This document shows positions 1-12,653 of a stretch of 64,000 bases of DNA, one piece after another. The position numbers were made by a program, and so were the translations under genes. The first letter of the stretch is position 1. Each line of letters starts with the position of its first letter. This DNA is from Ursus arctos (Eukaryota; Chordata; Mammalia; Carnivora; Ursidae), in contig NW_026622986.1 in NCBI RefSeq assembly GCF_023065955.2, positions 17,261,848 to 17,325,847 on the forward strand. The letters are read 5' to 3'. The notes under the pieces are model-generated. The model was not told the DNA's origin. It searched no databases and was given only the letters and a program-made list of their open reading frames with translations.

Positions 1-52
1 GAGCCACCCAGTTTGTGGTAGTATTTTATGGCAGCCCAAGGAACTAATACAC
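1..52 (+). repeat. 3' end of a MaLR-like LTR
   Basis: The text 'ccacccagtttgtggta' followed by 'ggcagcccaaggaactaatac' is the characteristic end of MLT1/MaLR-type LTRs. The rest lies outside the window. A more complete relative is at 19681-20041. Confidence 0.5.
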
Positions 53-201
53 AATGAATACTACATACCAGTTAAAAGTAATGAACTACAAGTATATATG
101 TATCAATATGGGTAAATCTTAAACTCAGTTATCAATGAAGAACCAATATCAAATGTGAAAACAGTATATAACATGATAAAATTTATATAACCTCCAGGCA
201 G

Positions 202-362
202 GGGTGCCTGAGTGGCTCAGTCCGTTAAGTGTCCAACTCTTGATTTCAGCTCAGGTCATGATCTCAGGGTTGTGAGATCGAGCCCTGTGTTGGCGTGGAG
301 CCTGCTTAACATTCTCTCTCTCCTTCTCCCTCTCTAAATAAAAATAAATAAATAAAGTCGTC
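202..362 (+). mobile_element. CAN-SINE (tRNA-Lys derived), with TSD
   Basis: A SINE head (ggtgcctgagtggctcagtc), a CT-rich region and an (AAATA)n tail. It is flanked by a 16-bp target-site duplication at 186-201 and 363-378 (TATAACCTCMAGGCAG, one mismatch). Confidence 0.95.
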
Positions 363-429
363 TATAACCTCAAGGCAGACATGGGGGTAGGGAGGAGACT
401 GATCTCTAGTAAGCGGTACTGACTAGACA

Positions 430-1916
430 ACTAGCTTTGATCTTCATTATAAAAATGAATGAGGTGCACTGAGAACTATATAACATTGCTGAAAGAAATT
501 AAGACATGAATAAATGGAAAGGCAACTCATGTTCATGGAGGAAAGAATATTGTTAGATGTGAATACTACCCAAAGTGATCTACAGATTCAGTGCAGTCCT
601 CATCAGAATGGAATCTCAAGGGACTGCCCCCAAATAACCAAATAATCTTGAAAAGGAAGAACTAAAATTGGAGGACTCACATTTCCTGATTTCAAAACTG
701 ACTATAAAACTACAGTAATCAAAATAGTGTGGTATTGGTATAAAGACAGACATACAGACAAATGAAATAGAGAGCCTAGAGGTATCCCTCACATATATGC
801 TCAAATTATTTCAGTAAAGGTACCAGGACCATTCAATGGGGGAAGGATAATCTTTTTTCACAAATAGCATTGGGAAAAGTGGATATCCACATGCAAAAGA
901 ATGAAGTTGGACCCTTGCTTTACACCATATACAAAAGTTAATTCTAAATGGATCAAAGACATAAACCTAAGAGCTAAAACAATAAAACTCTTAGAACAAA
1001 ATAGGGAGAAAGCTTTAGGACATTGAATTTGGCAAGATTTCTTGGCTATGGCAATAAAAACACAGCAACAAAAGAAAACATTAGATAGTTGACTTCGTCA
1101 AAATTAAAAACTTCAGTATATTAAAGGACACTGTCAAGAGAGTGAAAATGGAACAAGGTGGGAGAAAATATTTGCAAATCATATCTGATAAGGGATTAAT
1201 TTCCAGAATATATAAAGAACTACAACTCAACAACAACAAAAAACAATCCATTTCAAAGATGGACAAAGACCTTGAATAGACATCTCTCCAGAGAGGATAT
1301 ACTAATGGCCAATAAGCACATGAAAAGGTTCTCAACATCATTAACCATTAGGGACATACAAATCAAATACAGATGCAATGAGATACCACTGCACACCCGC
1401 TAGGATGGTTATAACATTTTTTTAAAAAGTACTCAAACACATGTACACACATGTTCATAGCGGCACAATTCACAATAGCCAAAAGGCGGAAACAGCCCAA
1501 AGTCCATCAATACATTAATGGATAAACAAATGTGGTAAATACATACAATGGAATATTACTCAGCCATAAAAAGGACTGATACATGTTACTAAATGACCAC
1601 TGAAACATTATGTTAATTGAAAGAAGCCAGAAATAAAGGTCACATCCTATATGATTCCATTTATGTGAAGTTCCCAGAATAAGTAAATCCATAGAGACAC
1701 AACACAAATTGTTAGTTTCCAGAGAGTAGGGGGAGGGAAGGGTGTTTAGCAGGTACAGAGTTTTAGTTTGGGATGATGAAAAAGTTCTGGAGATGGATAG
1801 CGGTGATGGATGCACAGCAATGTGGATGAACTTAATGCCACTAAATTGTACACTTAAAAAGAGTTGATATGGTAAATTTTTATATTATGTATGTTTTGCC
1901 ACAATAAAAAAAATTA
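430..1916 (+). mobile_element. L1 3' fragment, sense
   Basis: Degenerate end of L1 ORF2 plus 3' UTR. Typical phrases are 'gatcaaagacataaacctaagagc', 'tggaatattactcagccataaaaaggac' and an A-rich end at about 1916. Sequence between about 1425 and 1435 is missing relative to a normal L1. No intact ORF remains. Confidence 0.85.
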
Positions 1917-1919
1917 GTA

Positions 1920-2795
1920 AGGGTAAGTCTGTGGCAGTCCTGTGAACTGGATGGGAAGTGGGCGCTGAGGGAAGCAGCATGGTAGCCTAAACTGGTAGGA
2001 AAGCAGACAGATAAGTTTTCCCTCATTTCCACCTCCCTTCAGAGGACTGTTTGGAAGTTCAAAAACCAAGGCTAACATTTATTAAATATTATTTTCTAGG
2101 GCCTTGATATATGTCTTTAATCTGTGGTCTCACTTCATGTACTCAAATGTATGTCCTCCATCCTGTGATGGCAAATCTTTCCTATGGTTTGGGACATTAG
2201 CAGTCTTATTCAGGGCACGTTATGTGCCTGTAACATCATTTGTGGAACCCTAACACTGTAGCTTGCATTAAGCACTGAGAACAAAGCCTGTTTGAAACCC
2301 TGGTCTCAAATGTTGTTCCTTCCATTCTCTTCTTACCTAGCCTTGGTTTGGTATGGGGCTGCACCACCTGCTCTTAATACTGCCGCCTGTTTTGAATGGA
2401 ATCTTTACTATTCCCTTAGAAAAGCAAGTGAGCTTCATCTGCTTGCCTATATGCTAGAACTGTTTAGTGGCAAATTACTGCCCCTCTCAGAACGGCCAGA
2501 ATCTTTGTTTCTTCCCATCATTCATTCTGCTAGCCAGCCAGCCAATCAGACAGTCATTCTTTCAATATAATTATTATAAACCTGCTGGCATGGTAAAGTA
2601 TACTAAGATAATTAAGGAACTTCTCCCCATGATTTCACCTCTTGATACATTTGTTATATCCCATTTTTACTTTCAAGTACTGAAAACATGAAGGAGTAAC
2701 AAAGTACTTTATATATTATCATTGTTGTTCAAACTAAAAATCTGTTGACTGATACTGTTTATAAGTGGAAAGCATATGAGAAACCATAATTTTTT
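1920..2795. other. Intron sequence without recognised features
   Basis: No coding similarity or young repeat seen. ORFs at 2292-2570 and 2467-2691 are unsupported. 'aacatttattaaatattattttctaggg' near 2075 hints at an old MIR relic only. Confidence 0.5.
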
Positions 2796-2799
2796 AAAT

Positions 2800-2992
2800 T
2801 TTTTTAAATGATTTTATTTATTTATTTGACAGAGAGAGCAAGCACAAGCAGGGGGAGCAGTAGGCAGAGGGAGAGGGAGAAGCAGGCTCCCTGCCAAGCA
2901 AGGAGCCTGATGTGGGGCTCAGTCTCAGGACCCTGAGATCATGACCTGAACCAAAGGCAGACGCTTAACCGACTGAGCCACCCAGGTGCCCC
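2800..2992 (-). mobile_element. CAN-SINE, antisense
   Basis: The reversed tail (attttatttatttatttgac) is on the left and the reversed head (cgactgagccacccaggtgcccc) ends at 2992. Confidence 0.95.
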
Positions 2993-2999
2993 TGGAAGT

Positions 3000-4880
3000 C
3001 ATACATTTTTAAGACTAAATAAGGAAGGAAGAAAATATAATGATAGTTGAGTAGTGTTTCTTGAGAGTGAGGAAAATAAACAGAAAAAGTTAGGGGGAAA
3101 AACACCCTAAACTTCCCTGTACAAAAATGCAGTTAGATGTATGGTGACACATATGGGTATCATGGAAGGTATTATGCTATGATTAAATCCTGGTGTGATA
3201 GTGGTTTTTATACTTTTCACATCCACTTCCCTCATTCTAGGAGCCATCTTACAGATGTACAGCACTGGTCATAAGGAAGTCTGAATAAAACATGAAAATT
3301 TATTACCCTTACAAAGAAGCAGTTCCTCAATGCACACTTCCTCTAAGTTTCTGTTTTCACCTAAACAGTTTCAAATAGATTGTGGTTTTCTAGATTTAAA
3401 TTCAAGTCTCTGAATTTGCAGAGATTAGAAAAGACCTAAATAACACCTATTTTTTTTATTATCATGATTGTATAAATCATTCCTCTTTATTATGTTTTTC
3501 CTAGCTATATTCTTGTTCCTGTCCCTTTTCTGTAAGTTTCACAGGCCTTCCCTTATTAATGGTTAATACTTGACACTACCATATGGTATTCTTTCCATCA
3601 ATTCAACAAGTGTTTTCTGAGCACCTACTGTGTTTCTAGGACTATAATCAGATAACAACAAAACAAAAGGAAATTATGATATTTATCCTCATCTATAGAA
3701 TCTGCAAGCCTTGTTATGAATGTGATGCTGTTTAAAATTATAATCCTACTTTAAATTTGTAGAAACGTTGAAAAGGTATCCCACTTAAGCAATTTGGCTT
3801 GGTACATGTTTAAGATATTCCATGACACAATATATATGCAATTGTCAGATGCATTGTCAGTGACATCTTAGCACTTATATTGGTAACCTATAAACCTGAC
3901 AGTGGGTTACTGGACTACAGTGGGAAACCTCAGGTCTTTACCTTTCTGTGGCACTGATTGTCCCATGAACCTGAGGAAGCTTTTTCAACTTCCGTAGGCT
4001 TCAGTTTCTTCTGTCTTAAATTGTCTCTATGATTCTTCTAATTCTGAAAATCTTATTAAATATTACAGCCTATATACCAATTGAAATGTGGCTTTTCTAA
4101 GAGAATATAGCTATTAAAAATGTTGTCCCCCGTGCTTTAAAAAAGCAAATTAGAGTCCAGTGTACATGCGTAATACTTACTGAATATTACCACTTTGACA
4201 AATACTGAATGGACCATAGTTGAATAGAATGGAAATATTACTGCAGATTTCTCATTTCCCCTGTACCATCTACAGTCATAAATCCCAATTTTTTAAAATT
4301 CCTTCAAATTCTTTTTGTTTATAATTTTTTCCCAAATAGGATAATATGGGAAATTTTCTGCTGGAGACAAAATACCTGTTCCCTTGAGGTTACATTTAAC
4401 TTTAAAAGCTGTAAATACATAAATAAAAATATTCCCTGAGACATGAAAATTTATCTTTGGTAGACTTCTTACTGAATAAGAGATCTACATTTTGAGCCTC
4501 GCTAATCCTGGGAGGAATATGTAATTATTGTTACTTCCCATTTATGTATGTTATTCACTTCTAATAATACATCTAGAGATTATTTTTCTACCTCCAAATA
4601 GACTTCCCACCTTAATAGACTTCCCACCTATTTCTCCTACAGCTTCTTCTACTTTTCCCCCACAATACTCATTCAGGAATTACTCACTGAATTTATAATG
4701 TGCTACAGATATTGAGGATATGTAAATGAAAGGCATAGTCCCAAAACTTTAGGAAATTATCATACACACAGTTATGTAAAGAGACCATCATAATATAATA
4801 CAGTGATTTTTATAAAAGTATATTAATGGTATGGAGTACCTCAGTATTCTGGGAGTTAGAAAGGCTTCACTGGGGAAACT
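3000..4880. other. Intron sequence, mostly unique and AT-rich
   Basis: No gene or young repeat seen. There is a 17-bp near-perfect tandem duplication at 4597-4630 (unit AATAGACTTCCCACCTT). A weak MIR/L2-like patch lies near 3590-3660. Confidence 0.5.
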
Positions 4881-5312
4881 TTTTTTTTTTTAATTGAAAT
4901 ATAGTTAGCATACAGTATTAGTTTCAGGTATACAATGTAGTGATTCTGCATTTGTATAGATGAAACGCTCACCACAATGAGTGGTGTCTTTTTCTGTCTG
5001 ACTTACTTCACTGAGCATAATACCCTCAGGGTCCATCAGTGTTGTTGCAAATGGCAATATTTCATTCTTCTTTATGTCTGAGTAGTATTTCATTGTAGAT
5101 ATATATACCATATCTTTATCCACCATCTATTGATGGACACTTGGATTACTTCCATATCTTGGCTATTGTAAATAATGCTGCAGTTAACATAGGTGTGCAT
5201 ATATCTTTTTGACTTCGTGTTTTGTTTTCCTTGGGGAAATACTCAGTAGTGGGATTATGGGATCATAAGGTATTTCTATTTTTAATTTTTTACGGAACCT
5301 TCATACTGTTTT

Positions 5313-5356
5313 CCACAATGGCTGCACCAATTTACCACAATGGCTGCACCAATTTA
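5313..5356. repeat. Perfect 22-bp tandem duplication inside L1
   Basis: The unit at 5313-5334 (beginning ccacaatggctgcacc) is repeated exactly at 5335-5356. It lies in the L1 3' region, where other copies have one unit. Confidence 0.95.
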
Positions 5357-6607
5357 CATTTCCAACAGCAGTGGGTAATAGTTCATTTTTCTCCACATCC
5401 TCACCAACACTTTTTGTCTTTTTGATTGTAGCCCTTCTGACAGGTGGAAGGTGATACTATAGTTTTGATTTGCATTTCACTGATGAGTGATGTTGAGCAT
5501 CTTTTCATGTGTCTGTTGGCCGTCTGTGTATCATATTTGGAAAAATGTCTCTTCAGGTACTCTGCCTATTTTTAATTGGATTATTAGGGTTTTTTTTGTG
5601 CCAAATTGTGTTATTTATATATTTTGGATATTTTGACCCCTTATCAGATATGTCATTTGCAAATATCTTCTCCCATTCAGTAGGTTGCCTTGTTTTGTTG
5701 ATGGTTTCCTTTGCTGTGCAAAAAATTTTTTTATTTTGATATAGTCCCAATAGTTTATTTTTTTGTTTCCCTTGCCTGAGGAAATATGTCTAGAAAAATG
5801 TTGCTATAGCCAATATCAAATAGATTAATGCCTGTTTTCTTCTAGGAGTTTTATGATTTTAGCTCTCATATTTAGGTCTAATTTAGTCCATTTTGAATTT
5901 AATTTTGTGTATGGTGTAAGAAAGCGGTCTAGTTTCATTCTTTTGCATGCAGCTATGCAGTTTTCCAAAAATTATTTCACCATTGTATTCTCTTGCTGCC
6001 TGTTATAGACTAATTGACCATATAATTGTGGATTTATTTCTGTGCTCTCTATTCTATTCTGTTATCTGTGTATCTATTTGTTGAGCCACTGCCATACTCT
6101 TTTGATTACTCTAGCTTTGTAGTATAGTTTGGAATCTGGGGTTGTAATACCTCCATCTTTGTTCTTTCAAGACTATTTTGGCTATTCAGGGTCTTTTGTG
6201 GTTCCATACAAATCATAAATTTTAGGATTATTTGTTCTAGTTCAGTGAAAAAAATGCCATTGGTATTTTGATAGAGATTGCACTAAATCTGTAGAATGTG
6301 TCGGGTAGTATGGCTATTTTAACAATATTAAGTCTTCTAATGTATGAACATGAAATATCTTTCTATTTGTTTCATCTTCAGTATCTTTCATCAGTGTCTT
6401 ACAGTTTTCAAAATAAAAGTCTTCACCTCCTTAGCTAAATTTATTCCTAGGTATTTTCTTTTTGATGCACTGATCAATGAGATTGTTCTCTTTCTGGTAG
6501 TTGGTTATTAGTGTGTAGAAATGACACAAATTTCTGCATATTAATTTTGTATCCTGCAACCTTACTGAATTCACTTATTCTAGTAGTTTTTTGGTAGACT
6601 GTTTAGG

Positions 6608-6817
6608 GTTTCTTTCTTTCTTTCTTTCTTTTAAAGATTTTATTTATTTATTTGAGAGAGAGACAGCCAGCGAGAGAGGGAACACAAGCAGGGGGAGAGG
6701 GAGAGGAAGAAGCAAGCTCCCAGCGGAGGAGCCTGATGCGGGTCTCAATCCCAAAACGCCGGGATCATGCCCTGAGTTGAAGGCAGACTCTTAACGACTG
6801 AGCCACCCAGGCGCCCC
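6608..6817 (-). mobile_element. CAN-SINE of ursid-like subfamily, antisense, with (TTTC)n tail
   Basis: The body contains 'gacagccagcgagagaggga' and 'cagcggaggagcctgatg', and the head ends 'gccacccaggcgcccc' at 6817. The tail is a TTTC tetranucleotide run (about 6608-6631). It has inserted into the antisense L1 between the C-terminal and RT portions. Confidence 0.9.
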
Positions 6818-8960
6818 TGTTTCAATATGACATAGGGTTTCTATATGGCATCTGCAAATAGTGAAAGTTTTACTTTCTTCCTTACCAATGTGGATGCCTT
6901 TTATTTCTTTTTCTTGTCTGATTGCTGCAGCTAGGTCTTCCAGTACTACACTGAATAAAAGTGGTGAGAATGGATATCCTGGTCTTGTTTCTGATCTTAG
7001 AGGAAAAGTCCTCAGCTTTTTACCATTGAGTATGTTGTTAGCTGTGGGTTTGTTAAAAATGGATTTTATTATGTTGAAATACATTGCCTCTAAACCCACT
7101 TTGTTGAGAGTTACCATGAATGGATGTTGAATTTTGTCAACTACTTTTTCTTTATCTATTAAGATCATGTGATTTTCATCACCCATTCTTTTAATATGGT
7201 GTATCACATTGATTTGCATATGTTGAACCATTTTTATATCCCTGGAATAAATTCCACGTGATAGTGGCAAATGATCCTTTTTAGTGCATTCCTGGTTTCA
7301 GTTTGCTAATATTTTGTTGAGGATTTTTGCATCTGTGTTTATGAGTGATATTAAACTGTAATTTTCTTTTTTTGTAGTGTCTTTGTCTGGTTTTGGTATC
7401 AGCGTAATGATGGCTTCATAGAATGAATGTGAAAGCATTCCTTCCTCTTCAAATTTTTGTACTAGTTTGAGAAGAATAGGTCTTAATTTTCTTTAAATAT
7501 TTGGTAGAATTCACCAATAGAGCCTTCTGGTCCTGGACTTTTGTTTGTTGGGGGTTTTGATTATTAACTCACCTTCATTACTAGTAATTGATCTGTTCAA
7601 ATTTTCTATTTCTTCCTGATTCAGTTTTAGAAGATTGTTGTTTCTAGGAATTTATCCATTTCTTCTAGGTTGTTCAATTTGGTTGCCATATAAATTTTTT
7701 ATAGTTGCTTCTAAATCTTTGTATTTCTTGGTTGCAGTTGTAACTTACTCTCCTTCATTTCTGGTTTCATTTGAGTCCACTCTTTTTCTTGATGAGTTGG
7801 CTAAAAGTTTATCAGTTTCATCTTCTGAAAGAACAGCTTAGTTTTATTGATCTTTTCTGGTTTTTTTTTTTTAGTTTCTATTTTATTTCCACTCTTACAG
7901 CTTCATTTGTTCTTTTTCTCGTTCCTTTAGGTTTGTAAGGCTAGATTGTTTGAGATGGCTCTTCTTTCTTGAAGTAGGCAGGTATTGCTATAAACTTCCC
8001 TTTTAAACTGCTTTTGCTGTGTCCCAAAGATTTTGAACCATTGTGTTCCCATTTTCATTTGTCTCAGAGTATTGTTTGATTTCTTCTTTAATTTCTTCAT
8101 TGACCCATTGGTTGTTTAGGAACATGTTGTTTAGCCTCCACATGTTTTGTGTTTTTTCCAGTTTCTTTTTTCTTGTAATTGATTTCTAGTTTCATACTGT
8201 TGTGTTTAGACAAAATGATTGATGATTTCAATCTTCTTAAATTTATTAGGACTTATTTTGTGGCCTTACCATGTGATTTATCCTGGAGAATGTTTCATAT
8301 GCACTTGAAGAGAATGTGTATTCTGCTGGTTTGGGATGGAATGTCCTGTATATATCTATTAAGGCCCTCTAGTCTAATTTGTCATTCAAAGCCACTGTTT
8401 CCTTATTGGTTTTCTGTCTGGATGATCTATCCATTGATGTAAAGAGGGTGTTAAAGTCCTCTACTATTACTGTATTACTGTCAGTTTCTCCCTTTATGTC
8501 TGTTCATATTTGCTGTATATATTTATGCTTCCATTTGTGCTCCTATGCTGTGCTCCTAGCACAGATTTACAATTGTTTTAGCCTCTTGTTGGATTGATCC
8601 TTTATTATTATGTAATGTCTTTCTTTGTCTCTTGTTACAGTCTTTGTTTTAAAGTCTATTTTGTCTGATATAAATATTGCTACCCCAGCTTTTTTTCCCC
8701 ACTCGCATTTGCATGCTATGTGTTTTTTCATCCCTTCACTTTAAGTCTGTAAATGTCTTTAGGTCTCTGCCCCTCCTACCCTTTTTGATGTAGCTTTTTC
8801 TTTATATTTTCAGCTGTGGGAGAGCTGTTCTTCTAGTCTTCAGGTCATTTTCAGAGTGAGTTGCACTATATTGAGTTGCAGACTTGATGTGTCTACTTGA
8901 TGTGTCTGTGGGAGGAGGCGAGCTCAGGTTTCTTCCATTCTGCCATCTTCCTGAGCTCCA

Positions 8961-9700
8961 AAGCCAGTAAAATCCTGTTCGGTTTTATATATGCTGATTT
9001 TTAATCCAGAGCTTGCAAGTGATTTTGGAGGCTGAGAAGTCCTATGATCTGCTATCTGCAAACTAGACACCCAGAAAGGCCTGTAGTGTAGTTTGAAGGC
9101 TGTCTTTGGTGAGGAGGACCAGAGAATGATGGTATAGATTCCAGTCCAAGGCTGAAGGCTTGAGAATCAGGAGTGTTTGAGAGGTTTTCCAATGAGGACA
9201 GACTGGGCGGGCGTCTCCGAGGAAACTTATTCTTAAGAGAGGAGGAGGTAGGTAGACCATGGAGAATAGTGCATTCTGGGCAAAGGAAAATATTCAAAAA
9301 GGCACAAAGATAAGTAACAGCCTGACTGTTCAGCCGGTAGTTTTGGATATCTGAGGCATAAAGTATGAGGCAGAGATTGAGACAAAATAAAAGTGGAGAG
9401 GTAGGCAAGGACAAGATGCCAAGTCTTTAGGTGTCATGCATAAGAACCTGAATTTTTTTCCCTATAGGAAATGGGGAACATTGGTAGATTTTTAATAGTT
9501 GATCAAATTCGTGAGCTCTTAGACAAGTTACATAATATCTTAATGCTCTGTGATAATCTCATAGATTGTTGAGTATTAAATGATTTAATACATGTGAAGC
9601 ACTTATAGATGCTTATTATGTACCTGGCACTAAGAAGGCCATCAAAGCTTCATATGATCTAACCTCTGAATTCTTGAGCCTTATGCCTCAAAATCTTACT
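8961..9700. other. Intron sequence with old relics
   Basis: Mostly unique. 9220-9480 resembles an ancient dispersed mammalian repeat that I cannot name with certainty. 9510-9650 is MIR-like ('attaaatgatttaatacatgtgaagcac'). The minus-strand ORF 9052-9414 has no recognisable domain. Confidence 0.4.
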
Positions 9701-9729
9701 TACCCAGTACTGGACCCACCCATTGTGTG

Positions 9730-10600
9730 TAGGATTTACATTTCTCTGGTAGCTAATGATACTGAGTATATTTTCCTATGCTTATTGGCCATTTGTATAT
9801 CCTCTTCGGAAAAATGTGTTTTGAGTAAGAGTTCTTTATGTATGCTGGATACCAGACCCTTATCAGGTATATATCTAGAATATATATTTCACATCAGGGA
9901 AATGTAAACCAGTGAGATACCACTTTACACCCAGTAGGTTGGCCATAATAAAAAAGACAGATAATAAAAAATCTTGGCAAAGACATGGAGAAATTGGAAC
10001 TCTCCTGAATGGCTGGTGAGATATAAAATGGTGCAACTGCTTTGGAAAGCAGGCTAGCAGTTCCTCAATAAGTTAAAAAAAGAGTTACCATATGATTCAG
10101 CAATCCCATTATTAGGTATCTAATCAAAGGAATGAAACACGTCTACACAAAAGCTTATACATGAAATGTCTATAGCAGTATTATTCATAATAGTCAAAAA
10201 TAGAAACAATCCAGATGTCTATCAGATGATGACTGGATGAAAAAATGTGGTATATCCACAGACTGAATTATTATTTGGCAATAAAAAGGAATTGTACTGA
10301 TACATACGACAGCAGGAACCTTGAAAACATTATGCTAAGTAAAAGAAGCCAGTCAGAAAAGACCACACACTGTATGATTCCACTTATATGAAATACCCAG
10401 AATAGGGAAAATTTTAGAGACAGAAGAGTAGTGGTTGGTTAGGGCTGAGGAGATTGGGGCAAAGGTAAAAGATTTCTTTTGGGGATGAGGAAGTGTTTTA
10501 ACATTGATTGTAGTGGTCGTTGCACAACTCTGAATATACTAAGAAACACTGAATTAGGTACTTTAAATAGGTGAATTTATAGTATGCTATTTAGATCTAT
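9730..10600. mobile_element. Old L1 3' end with 5' inversion (twin priming)
   Basis: 9730-9895 is antisense L1 ('cttattggccatttgtatatcctcttc'). At about 9896 it switches to sense L1 ('catcagggaaatgtaaaccagtgag') and runs to the 3' end near 10600. The two segments are neighbours in L1 coordinates, which is the hallmark of twin priming. No target-site duplication is visible, consistent with age. Confidence 0.75.
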
Positions 10601-11249
10601 TTAGAATGCATTAATGCATTCAATAATGATTTAATAAATTTATTTTTCACTAAGTGTGGCCAAACTAAACTTTCAAAAAGGCTATCTCCCATGTATTGCA
10701 TATCTAATCTTCTATAATTTTAAATTATGTTAGTAGTAAGTCAGCACATTTTTAGAACTTGAAATTTAAAAGCATGCCTGACAAGCTGGTAGACTAATTC
10801 ATTTCTGCCAAAACTAAAAAAAAAAAGTAATTTTAACTGCTTTTTCATGAGTTCTTAAAGACATTGTCATGTTCTAAAATTTTTCTATTAACATGTTAGT
10901 CTTAAAATATGATTTTACTTTATCTTAAATAGGGTAATAGTGATGCATATAACTGACTTTTTATACTTTACTCATCTGTATTGTTCTAAAAGCAACAGAG
11001 TTTCAGGCAGTGAGTATTACTGTAATCCCTTAGAAGACATTTTTCTACCTTTCAGCATATAAAAAACAATAGAAACTAATGACTCCACAAAAATTTTCTA
11101 ATATAAATTTACCAGTGCTCATTTTCAAGTCTTCCTAAATAATATAGTAAATACATATTTCATATTACATATGTAATGTATGTATATGTAAATGATATAG
11201 AAGTTGGGTTTTAGTCATTTATATTTTGTCCAAAATACTTTTTTTTCTT
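10601..11249. other. AT-rich unique intron sequence
   Basis: No gene or recognised repeat seen. Several T/A-rich stretches. Confidence 0.5.
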
Positions 11250-11261
11250 TCATTAGGAACT

Positions 11262-12641
11262 TTTTTTTTAGTTTTTATTCAAATTCCACTTAGTTAACAT
11301 ACAGTATAATATTAGTTTCAGGTGTACAATATAATGATTCAGCATTTCCATATAATACCTAGTGCTCATCACAAGTAAACGCCTTAGTTCTATCTCCTAT
11401 TTAACCCATCCCCCCCAATCCTTCTCCCCTCTGGTAATCATCAGTTTGTTCTCTGTGCTTAAGAGTCTGTTTCTTGGTCTGCCTCTCTTTTTCCCTTCTA
11501 CTTGTTTGTTTTGTTTCTTAAATTCTACATGAGCGAAATCATATGGAATTTGTCTCTCTGACTGACTTTATTTCACTTAGCATAATACTCTCTAGCTCCA
11601 TCCATGTTGTTGCAAATGGCAAGGTTTCATTCTTCTTTATGGCTGAGTAATATTCTATTATATGTATATACCTTGTCTTCCTTATCCATTCATCATTTGT
11701 TGGATAGTTGGGCTGTTTCCACACAAAAACAGACACACAGATCAATGAAGCATAATAGAAAACCCAGAAATTAACCCACAACTGTATGGTCAATTAATCT
11801 TCAACAAAGCAGGAAAGAACACCCAGTGGGAAAAAGATAGTCTCTTCAACAAATGGGGTCAGAAAAGCTGGACAGCAATATGCTAAAGAATGAAATTAGA
11901 CCACTTTCTTACATCATACACAAAAATAAACTCAAAATGGATTGAAGACCTAAATGTGAGACCTGAAACCATAAAAATCCTTGAAGAGAGCACAAGCAGA
12001 AATTTCTGTGACATCAGCCATACCAACATTTTTCTAAATATGTCTCCTGAAGCAAGGGAAATAAATGCAAAAATAAACTATTGGGACTACATCAAAATAA
12101 AAAGCTTTTGCACAGTGAAGGAAACATTCAAAACTAAAAGGCAACCTCTGGAATGGGAGAAGATATTTGTGAATGTCATATCTGATAAAGGGTTAGTATC
12201 CAAAATCTATAAAGAACTTATCAAACTCAATACCCCAAAACCAAATAATCCAATTAAAAAATGGGCAGAAGACATGAATAGACATTTTTCAAAAAAAGAC
12301 ATACAGATGGCCTACACACACATGAAAAGATGCTCAACATCACTCATCATCAGGGAAATGCAAATCAAAACTACAATGAGATATCACCTCACACCTGTCA
12401 GAATGGCTAAAATCAACAAAAGAAACAAGAGTTAGGATATAGAGAAAGGGGAACCCTCTTACATTGTTGGTGGGAATACAAACTGGTACAGCCACTCTGG
12501 AAGATAGTATGGAGTTTCCTCAGAAAGTTAAAATTGGAACTACCCTATGATCCAGTAATTGCACTAGTAGGTATTTACCCAAAGAGTACACAATTACTAA
12601 TTCAAAGGGATACATGCACCTCAATGTTTATAGCAGCATTA
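11262..12641 (-). mobile_element. 5'-inverted (twin-primed) L1, with TSD
   Basis: An L1 inserted on the minus strand: its 3' UTR and tail occupy 11262-11722 antisense. At about 11723 the sequence flips to sense and carries the adjoining upstream ORF2 segment through 12641, including a 181-codon open stretch at 11890-12435 that matches the ORF2 C-terminal region. The whole is bounded by an exact 12-bp duplication TCATTAGGAACT at 11250-11261 and 12642-12653. Confidence 0.95.
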
Positions 12642-12653
12642 TCATTAGGAACT

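Larger units (their letters stand above)
4881..8960 (-). mobile_element. L1 with 5' UTR but large internal deletion, antisense
   Basis: Read on the minus strand, the element starts near 8960 with an L1 5'-UTR-like block (GGAGCTCAGGAAGATGGCAG). Near 8780 it jumps into the middle of the ORF2 endonuclease region. It then runs through reverse transcriptase (about 6830-7250, residues such as [20 protein letters not shown]) to the 3' UTR and poly(A) at 4881. ORF1 and the start of ORF2 are absent, so it is not autonomous. A SINE interrupts it at 6608-6817, and it carries a 22-bp perfect tandem duplication at 5313-5356. Confidence 0.85.

Noticed and set aside
202..362. tRNA-like sequence as a tRNA gene (also in the other SINEs)
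   Set aside because: The tRNA-Lys-like heads are the Pol III promoter parts of CAN-SINEs, with degenerate arms and retroposon tails.
6791..7270. 159-codon minus-strand ORF as a possible gene
   Set aside because: L1 reverse-transcriptase remnant; its start lies within a SINE.
11890..12435. 181-codon ORF as a possible gene
   Set aside because: Its residues match the C-terminal part of L1 ORF2 and it lies within the inverted half of a twin-primed L1.
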